Assembly: GCA_041483135.1 (NCBI GenBank)
Contig: JBGPFE010000005.1
Span: 1-64,000, forward strand
DNA length: 64,000 nt
DNA from: PALSA-1004 sp041483135
Lineage (GTDB): Bacteria; Pseudomonadota; Gammaproteobacteria; Burkholderiales; SG8-41
Reading direction: 5' to 3'
The notes under the pieces were generated by a model, which made no database searches, was not told the origin of the DNA, and saw nothing but the letters and a program-made list of their open reading frames with translations. Below, piece by piece: positions 19,516 through 28,402 of this stretch. Numbering within the stretch: position 1 is the first letter of the stretch; each line of letters begins with the position of its first letter. The position numbers were made by a program, and so were the translations under genes.

Positions 19516-21219
19516 TTACGCGCCGGCACCCGTCAGCTCGAAGCACACCCGGCCGTCGTTGTTGCTCACCAACGCAAGTTTGTAGCCCAGCTGCTCCGCC
19601 TGCTTCACCGCCTGATACAGGCCTATGCCGAGCCCGGTTTGCGACGGCACCGGCGCCGAGAAGAGGCGCGCGGCAACCGCCTGCGGCATCGCCTTGCCGG
19701 TATCGCAAATCGTCAGCTTGCCGCCGGCTGCCGGCTGGAATGAGACGCTGATGCGCAAGCCCGGCTGCTGCTGTGCCTTGGCGATCGCGTTCTGCAGCAG
19801 GTTCTCGGCGACGCTGTCGAACAGCTCGCCGGGCACGCTCAACCCGGCCATTCCTTCATCGCCGGAAAATGCAATCTCGCTGCGCGTGTAGCGCTGCTTG
19901 AGGCCTTCCCACCAGGTCACGGCATCGAGTTGCGCCGTTGCCGCCTGCTGCGGCGCTTGAAGCTTTTCGAGAGTCGTCGACAGGCGCTGGGCAATTTGCG
20001 GCAACTGCCGCTTCACCAGCGATTGCAGCGCGGCCGCCTCTCCAGCGCCGCTGCTCTCGGCTGCGGCACACAGCGAGCGCAACGACTGCAGCAAATTTTT
20101 GACGTCGTGGGTAAGCCGCGCGCCGGTCTCATAGATCGCCTGCGTGTAGGCGTTCTGGCGCTGGGCTTCCTCGCGCAGCTTCGCGTCGTAAAAATGCCCG
20201 AGCATCTGCGTCAGCAGCTTCAGATGCAGCAGCAGCGCCGGGCTCAACGACCATTTGGTGTGAAACGTCAGCGTCAGTTCCTGAAATGAGTACTCGGCCT
20301 GGAAACGCGAACGCGCCCCGAACTCGCCGCTGCTGTGCCGCGCTTGCCACGCGACTCCCGCAACCCATGGCAGCTCGCACATATCGTGCAAGGCGAGCGA
20401 CAGAAAGCGCGCCGGCTCGCGCTCGTGTTCAGCGAGGTCGGCAAGCCCCTTGACCCAGCGCTCGAACGGCAGTCCCAGGCTCATCAGATAGCGCGACAGC
20501 AGGTGCCCGATGCCCGTGAAGCCGCTGTGCGGATTCCACAGCCAGCTCAGCGTCACCAGCAACAGCGCCATCACGATCAGGCTTTGCGCGAGCGCGAGCG
20601 GATAGTCGCCGTGGCTGACCTGCTTGACGACGAAACTGCCGAGCACCAGCCCGGTGACCAGCAGGAACAGCATCAGGCTGTAGATCAAATCCACCGCCAG
20701 CGGCGAGGATTTACTGCCCGCGGGAACCGGGATGACGATGATCAGAATCGGCAGCAGCAGCAAGCCGTATTGCACCAGTGCCGTCAACGCGGGCTCGAAA
20801 CGTTGCTCGGCAAACAGGTGCGGCACCACCCACATAAGCAGCAGCGATAGCAGGTAGCTCGCGGCCAGTATCGCGGCGAGCCGCTGGCGCGGTTGCTTGC
20901 TGCCCAGCAGATTGCCGCCGATCAATGCGAACAGCACCGCCAGCCATACCGCCATCAGCCACCAATTGTTCCAGCCGGCGAGCAGCAGGCCGACGATCAC
21001 CACCAGAAACGCATGCCGCGACTCGAGGCTGCGCTCGCCGCGCCACACCGGCTGCCACACCAGGAACAAGCCGAAGTGCGCGAGCAGCATCGCGCGAGCC
21101 GGCCAGTCATCGATGCCCCACGCCAGCGCGAAATGCAACGCGCACAGCATCGCTCCCAGCCACCAATGGGGGCGGGATATGATCAGCCGTTGCTGCAAGC
21201 CGAGCGTTGTATCATTCAC
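19516..21219 (-). CDS. Membrane sensor histidine kinase
   Basis: About 567 residues from the GTG chosen here. The N-terminal third is a multi-spanning membrane region (roughly eight hydrophobic segments). A linker and a HisKA-like region with the phospho-acceptor His in THDVKNLLQSL follow (about 370 residues in). The HATPase domain has N-box AENLLQNAIAKA, G1 ICDTGKAMP and G2 GLGIGLYQAV. The HDxKN H-box is like that of PrsK-type kinases. No second two-component pair lies nearby, so the regulator at 5291 is the probable partner. Upstream in-frame starts would overlap the divergent permease gene, hence GTG 21219; the start is uncertain. Confidence 0.85.
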   Translation of the reverse strand: MNDTTLGLQQRLIISRPHWWLGAMLCALHFALAWGIDDWPARAMLLAHFGLFLVWQPVWRGERSLESRHAFLVVIVGLLLAGWNNWWLMAVWLAVLFALIGGNLLGSKQPRQRLAAILAASYLLSLLLMWVVPHLFAEQRFEPALTALVQYGLLLLPILIIVIPVPAGSKSSPLAVDLIYSLMLFLLVTGLVLGSFVVKQVSHGDYPLALAQSLIVMALLLVTLSWLWNPHSGFTGIGHLLSRYLMSLGLPFERWVKGLADLAEHEREPARFLSLALHDMCELPWVAGVAWQARHSSGEFGARSRFQAEYSFQELTLTFHTKWSLSPALLLHLKLLTQMLGHFYDAKLREEAQRQNAYTQAIYETGARLTHDVKNLLQSLRSLCAAAESSGAGEAAALQSLVKRQLPQIAQRLSTTLEKLQAPQQAATAQLDAVTWWEGLKQRYTRSEIAFSGDEGMAGLSVPGELFDSVAENLLQNAIAKAQQQPGLRISVSFQPAAGGKLTICDTGKAMPQAVAARLFSAPVPSQTGLGIGLYQAVKQAEQLGYKLALVSNNDGRVCFELTGAGA

Positions 21220-21300
21220 CTGCGTTGCCTCGTTTCCGACTTTGGTGATTGTGACCCAAGTTTGGTTATACTGCCGCAATTCAAACGCAATGATTATTCC

Positions 21301-22074
21301 ATGCGCAGCAGGCAAGTAGCGACAATTGCACGTTTTACACTGATCGAGGCCTTCCGCACGCGCCTGCTGTGGCTATTCGTCATCGTGCTGGCATTGATCC
21401 TCGGCACCGCGTATTTTATCCAGCAGCTGGCAATCACCGAAGGCGCGCGCATGCAAATCGCGTTCGCCGCCGCCGCGACGCGCCTGGCGGCGGTATTCGT
21501 GCTGAGCCTGCATATATTGACCAGCATGGTGCGCGAGTTCAACGATAAAGGGCTCGAATTCACCTTGTCGTTCGATTTACGGCGTGCCCATTATATTCTT
21601 GGCCGCCTGTCCGGTTATACACTGATCGCGCTGCTGATGGCGCTGGTAGCCACCCTGCCGCAGCTCGCGATGGCGCCACCCGCTGCAGCGCTGCCGTGGG
21701 GGCTGTCGCTCGCGCTCGAGCTCGCGATTGTGACAGCGCTGAGCGTTTTTTGTATCGTGACTTTCACGCAATTGATCCCAGCGGCAAGTTTCGTGTTCGG
21801 TTTTTATCTGCTCGCGCGGTCGCTGACCGCGATCCGGCTGATGAGCGGCACGCCGCTGCTCGGCGGCGACACGCTGTCGCACCGGGCAATAGCGCTGCTC
21901 GTCGATGCGCTGGCGCTGGTGGTGCCGGCGCTGGACCGTTACACCCAGAGCGCCTGGCTCGTCGACGGCGCGGCAGCGTGGACTGCGCTTGGAGCCAACG
22001 CCATGCAGGCCGCGCTCTACATCGCGCTGCTCGGCGCGGCGGCGATGTTCGACTTCTACCGCCGGAATTTTTAA
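21301..22074 (+). CDS. ABC-2-like transporter permease
   Basis: A polytopic inner-membrane protein of 257 residues with six or so hydrophobic segments (LLWLFVIVLALILGTAYFI, LAAVFVLSLHILTSMV, YTLIALLMALVATL and so on) and the ABC-2 feature of an N-terminal ARFTLIEAFRTRLLW followed by a membrane helix. It is likely to pair with the orphan ATPase at 4480. The end of the coding region overlaps the start of the next gene (TAATG), so the two are co-translated. The cargo is unknown. Confidence 0.75.
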   Translation: MRSRQVATIARFTLIEAFRTRLLWLFVIVLALILGTAYFIQQLAITEGARMQIAFAAAATRLAAVFVLSLHILTSMVREFNDKGLEFTLSFDLRRAHYILGRLSGYTLIALLMALVATLPQLAMAPPAAALPWGLSLALELAIVTALSVFCIVTFTQLIPAASFVFGFYLLARSLTAIRLMSGTPLLGGDTLSHRAIALLVDALALVVPALDRYTQSAWLVDGAAAWTALGANAMQAALYIALLGAAAMFDFYRRNF

Positions 22075-22838
22075 TGCGCCCGGCGACCGAGCGCCCGCTC
22101 GCTGCCGTGCCGCGCGCGGTCACGCTCGTGCTGGCGCTGGCGCTCGCGGCACAGATCGGTTTGCAGGCGCTCGCACCGCGGCCCGTTGCGCGCGCTGCGG
22201 CACTCGAAGCGCCGCCTCCGCTGCCGGTGCTGCGGGCCATGAGCCTGGGCGAGCCTATTGTGCTGGCACAGCTCATGACGCTCTACCTGCAGGCCTTCGA
22301 TAACCAGCCCGGCATCAGTATTCCATTTCTCGACCTGGACTACGGTCGCGTCGAGCGCTGGCTGAGCGTGATCCTCGGACTCGATCCCCTCGGCCACTAC
22401 CCGCTGCTGATGGCGGCCCAGCTGTATTCGCAGGTTCCGGACCCGGCCAAACAGCGCGCCATGCTTGATTTAATCGAGCGCGAGTTCATGCTCGATCCCA
22501 ATCGCCGCTGGCGCTGGCTCGCGCACGTCGCGCTCGTGGCCAAGCACCGCGTGCACGACGATGCGCTCGCGCTGCGCTATGCGCGCGAGATCGCGCGCTT
22601 TGCGCCGGCAGCGCCCGGCTGGGCACGCCAGATGCACATTTTCATACTCGAGGATATCGGTGAGCTCGAGAGCGCCAAGATATTGCTCGGCGGGCTGCTC
22701 GCAAGCGGGGAGGTGACCGACGAAGCCGAGATACGGTTTCTCGCCGGTCGGCTGCAACAGCTTGAAAACGTCAAAATACAGACGCCAACGACGAGAAATA
22801 GACATCCTGGTCCGTCTGGTCCAGGCGTCAAACCTTAA
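22074..22838 (+). CDS. Membrane-anchored TPR-like protein of unknown function
   Basis: A 254-residue protein, not recognised by name. An N-terminal hydrophobic segment (AVTLVLALALAAQIGLQAL) is probably a membrane anchor or uncleaved signal. The rest is helical with TPR-like spacing (YPLLMAAQLYSQVPDPAKQRAML, ALRYAREIARFAP, ELESAKILLGGLLASGEV). It is translationally coupled to the ABC permease and is presumably an accessory subunit of that transporter. The C-terminus is Pro/Gly-rich and poorly conserved in appearance. Confidence 0.6.
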   Translation: MRPATERPLAAVPRAVTLVLALALAAQIGLQALAPRPVARAAALEAPPPLPVLRAMSLGEPIVLAQLMTLYLQAFDNQPGISIPFLDLDYGRVERWLSVILGLDPLGHYPLLMAAQLYSQVPDPAKQRAMLDLIEREFMLDPNRRWRWLAHVALVAKHRVHDDALALRYAREIARFAPAAPGWARQMHIFILEDIGELESAKILLGGLLASGEVTDEAEIRFLAGRLQQLENVKIQTPTTRNRHPGPSGPGVKP

Positions 22839-23007
22839 ATTTCATCGGCTTAGGTTCAAACTAAGGGTATCGCAATACGATAAGTTGTTTTATACTTATG
22901 TTTCAATACCTTATCTGTGATTATCCTTGGATAGGGGAAGCGCAGCGTGACGAATTTCACGTATTGTTGGCGCGGTCTGGAACCGCAATTCGGCGGCATC
23001 AGCGCTC

Positions 23008-23023
23008 AGGCATGAATTTTGCG
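23008..23023 (+). promoter_or_regulatory. Sigma-54 (-24/-12) promoter of the prepilin gene
   Basis: AGGCATGAATTTTGCG carries GG (23009-23010) and GC (23021-23022) exactly ten bases apart, and otherwise matches TGGCAYR-N4-TTGC well. The expected start is near 23034, about 44 bases before the prepilin ATG, which is preceded by an AAGGAG site. The AT-rich region 22860-22920 upstream holds repeated ATAC/CTTAT words that could be activator sites; this last point is speculative. Confidence 0.7.
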
Positions 23024-23077
23024 ACATTCTGCACACTTGTCACTTAAGTTCTTCCCGACAAAGGAGAAAAGAAAACC

Positions 23078-23767
23078 ATGCGAACCATACAAAAGGGCTT
23101 CACGCTGATCGAAATCGCGATCGTGCTCGTCATCATCGGCCTGTTGCTCGGCGGCGTATTGAAAGGGCAGGAATTGATCACTGCCGCGCGGGTGCGCAAT
23201 CTTGCCTCCCAGCTCGATGGGGTCAAGATCGCCTATTACGGTTTCCTCGACCGCTACCGGGTGGCGCCTGGGGATATGACCACCGCCACCGCCAATGCCA
23301 GCATTCCGGGCACCCCCGCCGGCTGCACCGGGGGCGTCGGCTGCGGTAACGGCAAGATCGATCCGGACGAAGTCTACGTGGTGTGGGCCCAGCTCTCCAA
23401 GGCGGGCTTCATCACCGGCTCCTATACCGGCGTCCTCGCCGATGCTGCGCCCACCGCGGCGAATAACCCCACCAATCCGTTCGGCGGCTATCTGCAGCTC
23501 ATCACCGACGCGGTGTTCGACGACCCGACCCCACCGCCGCCTGCCGTGCTGAATATCAAGACCGGCGCGCTCATTCCGTCGGGCGTGGTGGCGGAACTGG
23601 ACCGGAAAATCGACGACGGCTTGCCAACGACGGGTTCATTCCGCTCCAACGGAATGATAGCGGGATCGGTATACAACGGCACGGTCGACTGCACCGTGGC
23701 GGGCCCGCCCGTTGCGTGGAACGCTGCCGCCGACCTGAAAAACTGCGGTGGTTCATCGATTCAGTAA
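23078..23767 (+). CDS. Type IV prepilin, candidate major pilin
   Basis: A 229-residue prepilin: leader MRTIQKG, cleavage before FTLIEIAIV (Glu5 present), then a hydrophobic N-helix (VLVIIGLLLGGVLKGQELI). The ectodomain is Thr/Pro/Gly-rich with two cysteine pairs, CTGGVGC centrally and a C-terminal pair (DCTVAG and LKNC) that resembles a pilin D-loop. It has its own sigma-54 promoter, a strong ribosome site (AAGGAG) and its own terminator, as expected for an abundantly made subunit. It lies outside the main operon, beyond the kinase and permease genes. Confidence 0.8.
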   Translation: MRTIQKGFTLIEIAIVLVIIGLLLGGVLKGQELITAARVRNLASQLDGVKIAYYGFLDRYRVAPGDMTTATANASIPGTPAGCTGGVGCGNGKIDPDEVYVVWAQLSKAGFITGSYTGVLADAAPTAANNPTNPFGGYLQLITDAVFDDPTPPPPAVLNIKTGALIPSGVVAELDRKIDDGLPTTGSFRSNGMIAGSVYNGTVDCTVAGPPVAWNAAADLKNCGGSSIQ

Positions 23768-23790
23768 CCAGCCCCGCATAGCGCCAGAAA

Positions 23791-23817
23791 AGCCCGCTTC
23801 TCAGCGGGCTTTTTTTC
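23791..23817. terminator. Rho-independent terminator
   Basis: A seven-base-pair GC-rich stem, AGCCCGC paired with GCGGGCT around a six-base loop, is followed by TTTTTT. It closes the prepilin transcript. A short A-run before the stem could let it also serve the convergent antiporter gene. Confidence 0.88.
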
Positions 23818-23827
23818 TTGTTAATGA

Positions 23828-25795
23828 CTAACCCTGCAGCAGCCTGATCTCGGCCGCGGCCAGGCTCTTCTCCACGCCCAGCAGCACCAGCACATCTCCT
23901 TCCAGGATCAGCGTTTCCGGGGCGGGTGCCGTGGCCTGCGCGCCGCGCCGGCGCAGCGACTTCACTTCCACACCGGGCAGCTCAGGCTGCAATGAGGCAA
24001 GCGCACGGCCGATGGCCGCCGCGCCCGGCGTGACCAGCACCGAGTGCAGCCGCGGCTGAGGCCGCCCGCTGTCTTCGTGCTCGTCGGTGGAGCCGTGGAA
24101 AAACCCCTTGAACAACTCATAGCGGCTCTCGCGCGTGCGCCGGATGTGGGCCAGCACGCGCGGCAGCGGCACGCCGAGCAGCATCAGCGCGTGCGAGGCC
24201 AGCATCAAACTACCTTCCATGATGTCGGCGACCACCTCCGCCGCGCCGGCCTGCCGCAGCTGCTCGATATCGGCATCGTCGATCGTGCGCACGATCACGG
24301 GCAACCCGGGGCGCGCCTGCTGCACCAAAGACAGCACTCGCAACGCGAGCTGGGTATCGGCTACGCTCACGACCAGAGCCTTGGCGCGCAGCAGCCCCGC
24401 GGCAATCAGCACCTCGCGCCGCGTGGCGTCGCCGTAAACGACGCTGTGGCCGGCGGCCGCGGCCTCGCGCACGCGTTCGGGATCGTTGTCGAGCGCGATC
24501 GACGAGATCTTCTCGCGATCGAGCAGGCGCGCGAGATTCTGGCCGCTGCGCCCGTAACCGCACACCACCACGTGCTGATTTACCGCCATCGATTGCACCG
24601 CCACATTGTGCAGCTCCATCGCGCGCGCCAGCCAGTCGGCGCCGCTGACATGCCGCACGATATGCTCGCTGCGCTCGATAATGAATGGCGCAGCCAGCAT
24701 CGACAGCACCATCGCGGCCAGCACCGCCTGCAGCGTCGACTCCGGTACCAGATGCAGCGGCGCAGCCAGCGACAACAGCACGAAACCGAATTCGCCGCCC
24801 TGCGCCAGGTCTAGTCCTGTACGCAGCGCGGCGCCGGTATCGCTGCCGGACAGCCGGCTCAGGCCGGCAATCAGCAACGCCTTGAGCACGACCAGAACCA
24901 GCAAGGCAACCGCGACCCATGACAGGTTGTCATACACCAGCGCGATGTTCAGCTTCATGCCGACAGTGACGAAAAAAAGGCCGAGCAGCACGTCGCGAAA
25001 CGGCTTGATGTCGTCTTCGACCTGGTAGCGGTACTCGGTCTCTGAAATCAGCATGCCGGCAACGAATGCGCCCAGCGCGAGCGACAATCCGGCCAGCTCG
25101 GTCACGAATGCAAGCCCGAGCGTGATCAACAGCACGTTCAGCACGAAGAGCTCGGACGACTTCTGCCTGGCGATCAGATGGAACCACGCACGCATCGGCC
25201 GCTGCCCGAAGTAAAGCAGTATTGCGAGCACCACGGCCGCCTTGAGCAGCGCAAACATCAATCCGGCCGCCAACTCGGCGGGCTGCCGGGCGAGCGCCGG
25301 GATCAGGATCAGCAGCGGCACCACCGCAAGGTCCTGGAACAGCAGCACGCCGATCACCTGCCGGCCATGCAGCGTGTTGAGTTCTAGCTTGTCCGCCAGC
25401 ATCTTAGTGACAATCGCCGTCGACGACATCACAATCGCGCCGCCCAGCACCACGCCGGAGCGCCAGTCCGCCCCGGCAGCCAGCGCGCACGCCACAACGA
25501 TGGCGAGCGTCAGCATGACCTGCGAGGCGCCGAGGCCGAAGACGATGCGCCGCATTGTTGCGAGCTTGGCCAGGCTGAATTCGAGGCCGATGCTGAACAT
25601 CAGGAAGACCACGCCGAATTCGGCAAGCTTGCGCGTAGCATCGGTGTCCGGTATCAGGCCGAGGCCGTTAGGCCCGATGACCACCCCCACCAGCAAATAG
25701 CCGACCATCGCCGGCAGCTTGAAAAGGCGGAACAGGATCACCACCAGCACTGCGGAGGCGAGCAGAATCAATACCAGAGGCAGCGAATTTTCCAT
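23828..25795 (-). CDS. Monovalent cation:proton antiporter-2 (KefB/KefC-like)
   Basis: CPA2 family K+ efflux or cation/proton antiporter, 655 residues from ATG 25795 (MENSLPLVLILLASAVL). About twelve membrane helices fill the first 380 residues, with the LFFVTVGM and LDLAQGGEFGFVLLS signatures. A Rossmann RCK/TrkA-N domain follows (VVVCGYGRSGQNLARLLDRE) and then a TrkA-C domain near the end (SVLVTPGAAAIGRAL). It is the conserved neighbour of kdsD in betaproteobacteria and is divergent from it. The possible upstream start at 25834 is less likely. Confidence 0.88.
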   Translation of the reverse strand: MENSLPLVLILLASAVLVVILFRLFKLPAMVGYLLVGVVIGPNGLGLIPDTDATRKLAEFGVVFLMFSIGLEFSLAKLATMRRIVFGLGASQVMLTLAIVVACALAAGADWRSGVVLGGAIVMSSTAIVTKMLADKLELNTLHGRQVIGVLLFQDLAVVPLLILIPALARQPAELAAGLMFALLKAAVVLAILLYFGQRPMRAWFHLIARQKSSELFVLNVLLITLGLAFVTELAGLSLALGAFVAGMLISETEYRYQVEDDIKPFRDVLLGLFFVTVGMKLNIALVYDNLSWVAVALLVLVVLKALLIAGLSRLSGSDTGAALRTGLDLAQGGEFGFVLLSLAAPLHLVPESTLQAVLAAMVLSMLAAPFIIERSEHIVRHVSGADWLARAMELHNVAVQSMAVNQHVVVCGYGRSGQNLARLLDREKISSIALDNDPERVREAAAAGHSVVYGDATRREVLIAAGLLRAKALVVSVADTQLALRVLSLVQQARPGLPVIVRTIDDADIEQLRQAGAAEVVADIMEGSLMLASHALMLLGVPLPRVLAHIRRTRESRYELFKGFFHGSTDEHEDSGRPQPRLHSVLVTPGAAAIGRALASLQPELPGVEVKSLRRRGAQATAPAPETLILEGDVLVLLGVEKSLAAAEIRLLQG

Positions 25796-25913
25796 TGCGG
25801 GCGGGCTTGGGTGTCCGCTTGAATGATGCCTCATTGCCGATGAATTGCAAGGAGGCTGCGGCGTAACAGCCGCGCGGGTTGGCGGGTAGACTTTGCTATA
25901 TACTGCTCACGCT

Positions 25914-26915
25914 ATGACAGCCGGAGCAAACAAGGCCCCGCAGCCTGCCGCCGGAAACGCTCTCGAGCTTGCCCGCGAAGTGCTCGAAATCGAAGCGGCG
26001 GCAATCAATGGGCTGATCGCCAAGCTCGATCAGAACTTCCAGCGCGCCGTCGAGCTTATCCTGCACTGCCGCGGCCGGGTCACCGTCAGCGGCATGGGTA
26101 AATCGGGTCACATCGCGCGCAAAATCGCATCGACCATGTCGAGTACCGGCACCCCCGCCTATTTCGTGCACCCTGCCGAAGCAAGCCACGGCGACCTCGG
26201 CATGGTCACGCGCGATGATGTGTTCATCGCGCTGTCGAACTCGGGCGAAAGCGCCGAGCTGCTCGCGATCGTGCCGCTGATCAAGCGCCAGGGCGCCAAG
26301 CTGATCGCGCTCACCGGCAAGCCCGGTTCGAGCCTGGCGCAAGAGGCCGACGCGCATCTTTATGCCGGCGCCAAAAAGGAGGCCTGCCCGCTCAACCTGG
26401 CGCCGACCGCCAGCACCACCGCGGCGCTCGCGCTGGGCGACGCGCTGGCGATAGCGGTGATGCAGGCCAAGGGATTCAGCCGCGACGAATTCGCGCGCTC
26501 GCACCCGGGCGGGGCGCTCGGCCGCAAACTGCTGACCCATGTGCGCGACGTGATGCGCACCGGCGCCAATGCGCCGCGCATCAATGATAATGCGATGCTG
26601 ACCGATGCCATCCTTGAAATGTCGCGCGGGCGCATGGGGATGACCGCAATCGTCGACCGCGAGCAGCGGGTAATCGGCATCTTTACCGATGGCGATTTGC
26701 GCCGCGCGCTCAACAAGGGCATCGATTTCCACGCGAGCAAAGTGAACGAGGCAATGACGCGCGGACCGCGCACCATCGGCCCCGACAAGCTCGCCGCCGA
26801 GGCCGTGCAAGTCATGGAACAGCATAAAGTCAATCAAATGCTGGTAGTCGATGCCGAGCAGCGGCTGGTTGGCGCGCTCAATATGCACGATCTGTTCAGG
26901 GCGAAGGTTATTTAG
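25914..26915 (+). CDS. kdsD: Arabinose-5-phosphate isomerase (KpsF/GutQ family)
   Basis: First enzyme of Kdo synthesis: interconverts ribulose-5-phosphate and arabinose-5-phosphate. In 333 residues, an N-terminal SIS domain (GRVTVSGMGKSGHIARKIASTMSSTGTPAYFVHPAEASHGDLG) is followed by RSHPGGALGRKL and two CBS domains. Length and motifs match KdsD. ATG 25914 gives the usual N-terminus; an in-frame TTG seven codons upstream is possible. It is followed by kdsC, with a GCTGA-word inverted repeat in the gap. Confidence 0.93.
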   Translation: MTAGANKAPQPAAGNALELAREVLEIEAAAINGLIAKLDQNFQRAVELILHCRGRVTVSGMGKSGHIARKIASTMSSTGTPAYFVHPAEASHGDLGMVTRDDVFIALSNSGESAELLAIVPLIKRQGAKLIALTGKPGSSLAQEADAHLYAGAKKEACPLNLAPTASTTAALALGDALAIAVMQAKGFSRDEFARSHPGGALGRKLLTHVRDVMRTGANAPRINDNAMLTDAILEMSRGRMGMTAIVDREQRVIGIFTDGDLRRALNKGIDFHASKVNEAMTRGPRTIGPDKLAAEAVQVMEQHKVNQMLVVDAEQRLVGALNMHDLFRAKVI

Positions 26916-26997
26916 CTGTCAGCTTTCAGCTTGAATCGCCCCAACCTCACCGCATGGTTTTAGCTGATAGCTGACTGCTGAAAGCTGATGGCTGACT
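26914..26997. repeat. Short-word inverted repeat (AGCTGA type)
   Basis: AGCTGTCAGCTTTCAGC starting at 26914 matches, inverted with two mismatches, GCTGAAAGCTGATGGCT at 26978-26994. The right arm is made of tandem seven- to ten-base AGCTGAT-like words. It fills the whole kdsD-kdsC gap and overlaps the kdsD stop codon. The words are related to those at 2538-2636. Confidence 0.75.
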
Positions 26998-26998
26998 T

Positions 26999-27529
26999 AT
27001 GCAAGACATCTACGCCAAGGCCAAACGCATCCGCCTCGCCGTTTTTGACGTCGACGGCGTTTTGACCGACGGCTCGCTTTACCTTACCGACGGCGGCGAA
27101 GAAATCAAGGCTTTCAGTTCGCACGACGGCCATGGCATGAAAATGCTGCGCGAAAGCGGCGTCGAGCTCGCCATCATCACCGGCCGCGCTTCGCGCTGCG
27201 TCGAATTGCGGGCGCAGAACCTCGGCGTCGAACTGGTGTTTCAGGGCGTCGCCGACAAAGCGAGGACGTTTGCCGAACTGCTCGCATCGCGCCGGCTTGA
27301 TGCCATGGCCACCGCCTACATGGGCGACGATGTGGTCGACCTGCCGGTGCTGCGCCGCTGCGGTCTCGCGCTGACGGTGCCGGCGGCGCCGCATGCGGTG
27401 AGGCAGCACGCCGACTATGTGACGCGCGCGCAGGGCGGCCGCGGTGCGGCGCGCGAGGTGTGTGAATTGATCATGCACGCTCAAGGCACGCTCGAGCGCC
27501 AGCTCGAGATGTATCTTAAGAGCCCCTAA
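26999..27529 (+). CDS. kdsC: KDO-8-phosphate phosphatase
   Basis: HAD-superfamily phosphatase that releases Kdo from Kdo-8-phosphate, 176 residues. HAD motif I is VFDVDGVLTDGSLY, motif II is ITGRAS, and motif IV is MGDDVVDLPVL. Length and the tetramer-forming C-terminal tail are normal. The stop codon TAA lies inside the left terminal repeat of the 288-bp element that follows. Confidence 0.95.
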   Translation: MQDIYAKAKRIRLAVFDVDGVLTDGSLYLTDGGEEIKAFSSHDGHGMKMLRESGVELAIITGRASRCVELRAQNLGVELVFQGVADKARTFAELLASRRLDAMATAYMGDDVVDLPVLRRCGLALTVPAAPHAVRQHADYVTRAQGGRGAAREVCELIMHAQGTLERQLEMYLKSP

Positions 27530-27812
27530 CACCATGAAACACGTGTGCGTTGCGAGCCAGAATTGGTGATGGCGAGGCGCCCGGTGCAGCGAATATCGGG
27601 AATATTCGCCAGACGAGCAACGACGCTAGCGCCGATTCTGGCCGCAACCCCGGCAACAACCGATTAAAATGGCTATCACATTTGGGGCTGGCCGCGAATT
27701 TTGGCCCATGGCATTGTCGCAAGCCACTGGCTTAGAATGACTAAGCGGCATGTCTTGCTTCGCGCCCTGAGCCAAAATCGTGCCAGCGCATCGCGCGTTT
27801 CATGGTGTTAGG
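27525..27812. mobile_element. 288-bp element with perfect 16-bp inverted ends (MITE-like)
   Basis: CCTAACACCATGAAAC at 27525-27540 is repeated exactly inverted at 27797-27812. Inside are a second imperfect inverted pair (GTTGCGAGCCAGAATTGG at about 27549 against the complement of a stretch ending near 27652), the palindrome CGAATAT/ATATTCG near 27585, and a GCTTAG/CTAAGC hairpin near 27732. It encodes no plausible protein. The left end supplies the kdsC stop codon and the right end supplies part of the AGGAG ribosome site of lptC. kdsC and lptC usually adjoin, so this is best read as an insertion. Confidence 0.65.
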
Positions 27813-27820
27813 AGCTCTAA

Positions 27821-28402
27821 ATGATGTCGCGCTTTACCGCGTTGTTTCCGGTCGTGCTGCTCGCCGCTGTGGCGGCAGTGACAGTGTGGCTCGACCGCCA
27901 GGTGCAGCCACCCGAGCGCGCGAGCGACGGCAAGGCGCGCCATGATCCCGATTATATCGTGGACAACTTTTCCGCCACCCGCATCGGGCCGGATGGAATG
28001 GCGCGCTACACGCTGAGCGCGCACCGCATGGTGCACTATCCCGACGACGACACGACACACCTGGACGCACCAAAAGTGGTGAATTTCGGCAAGTTTAGCG
28101 AGACAACAACAGTGACGTCGAAAACCGCGCTGGTCTCGAGCGATAATGAAAACGCCTACCTGACAGACGATGTACTGTTGGTACGTTCCGCATATGGCGA
28201 CAAAAGCGAGTTGACGATGGAAACCTCGTGGCTGCACATCATTCCTGACGATGAGTTCGCCAAAACCGACCGGCCGGTGAAAATATACGATGCGAATACA
28301 CTAATTACAGCGGTTGGCTTAGAATTCAACAATAAGACTAGCGTGCTGAAGCTGCTATCCAATGTGCGAGGAACGTATGAGAAGCCCAAGCCGGTGCGCT
28401 GA
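27821..28402 (+). CDS. lptC: LPS export ABC transporter periplasmic protein LptC
   Basis: Bitopic inner-membrane protein that receives lipopolysaccharide from LptBFG and passes it to LptA. In 193 residues, one N-terminal membrane segment (LFPVVLLAAVAAVTVWL) is followed by a beta-jellyroll domain (DYIVDNFSATRIGPDGMARYTLSAHRMVHYPDD). It overlaps lptA by about 26 bases. The ribosome site AGGAG is formed partly by the end of the upstream inverted-repeat element. Confidence 0.88.
   Translation: MMSRFTALFPVVLLAAVAAVTVWLDRQVQPPERASDGKARHDPDYIVDNFSATRIGPDGMARYTLSAHRMVHYPDDDTTHLDAPKVVNFGKFSETTTVTSKTALVSSDNENAYLTDDVLLVRSAYGDKSELTMETSWLHIIPDDEFAKTDRPVKIYDANTLITAVGLEFNNKTSVLKLLSNVRGTYEKPKPVR

Noticed and set aside
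19516..21219. Naming the kinase PrsK and the regulator PrsR of a PEP-CTERM/exosortase system
   Set aside because: No exosortase, PEP-CTERM protein or EPS gene is present in the window; similarity is limited to the H-box and general layout.
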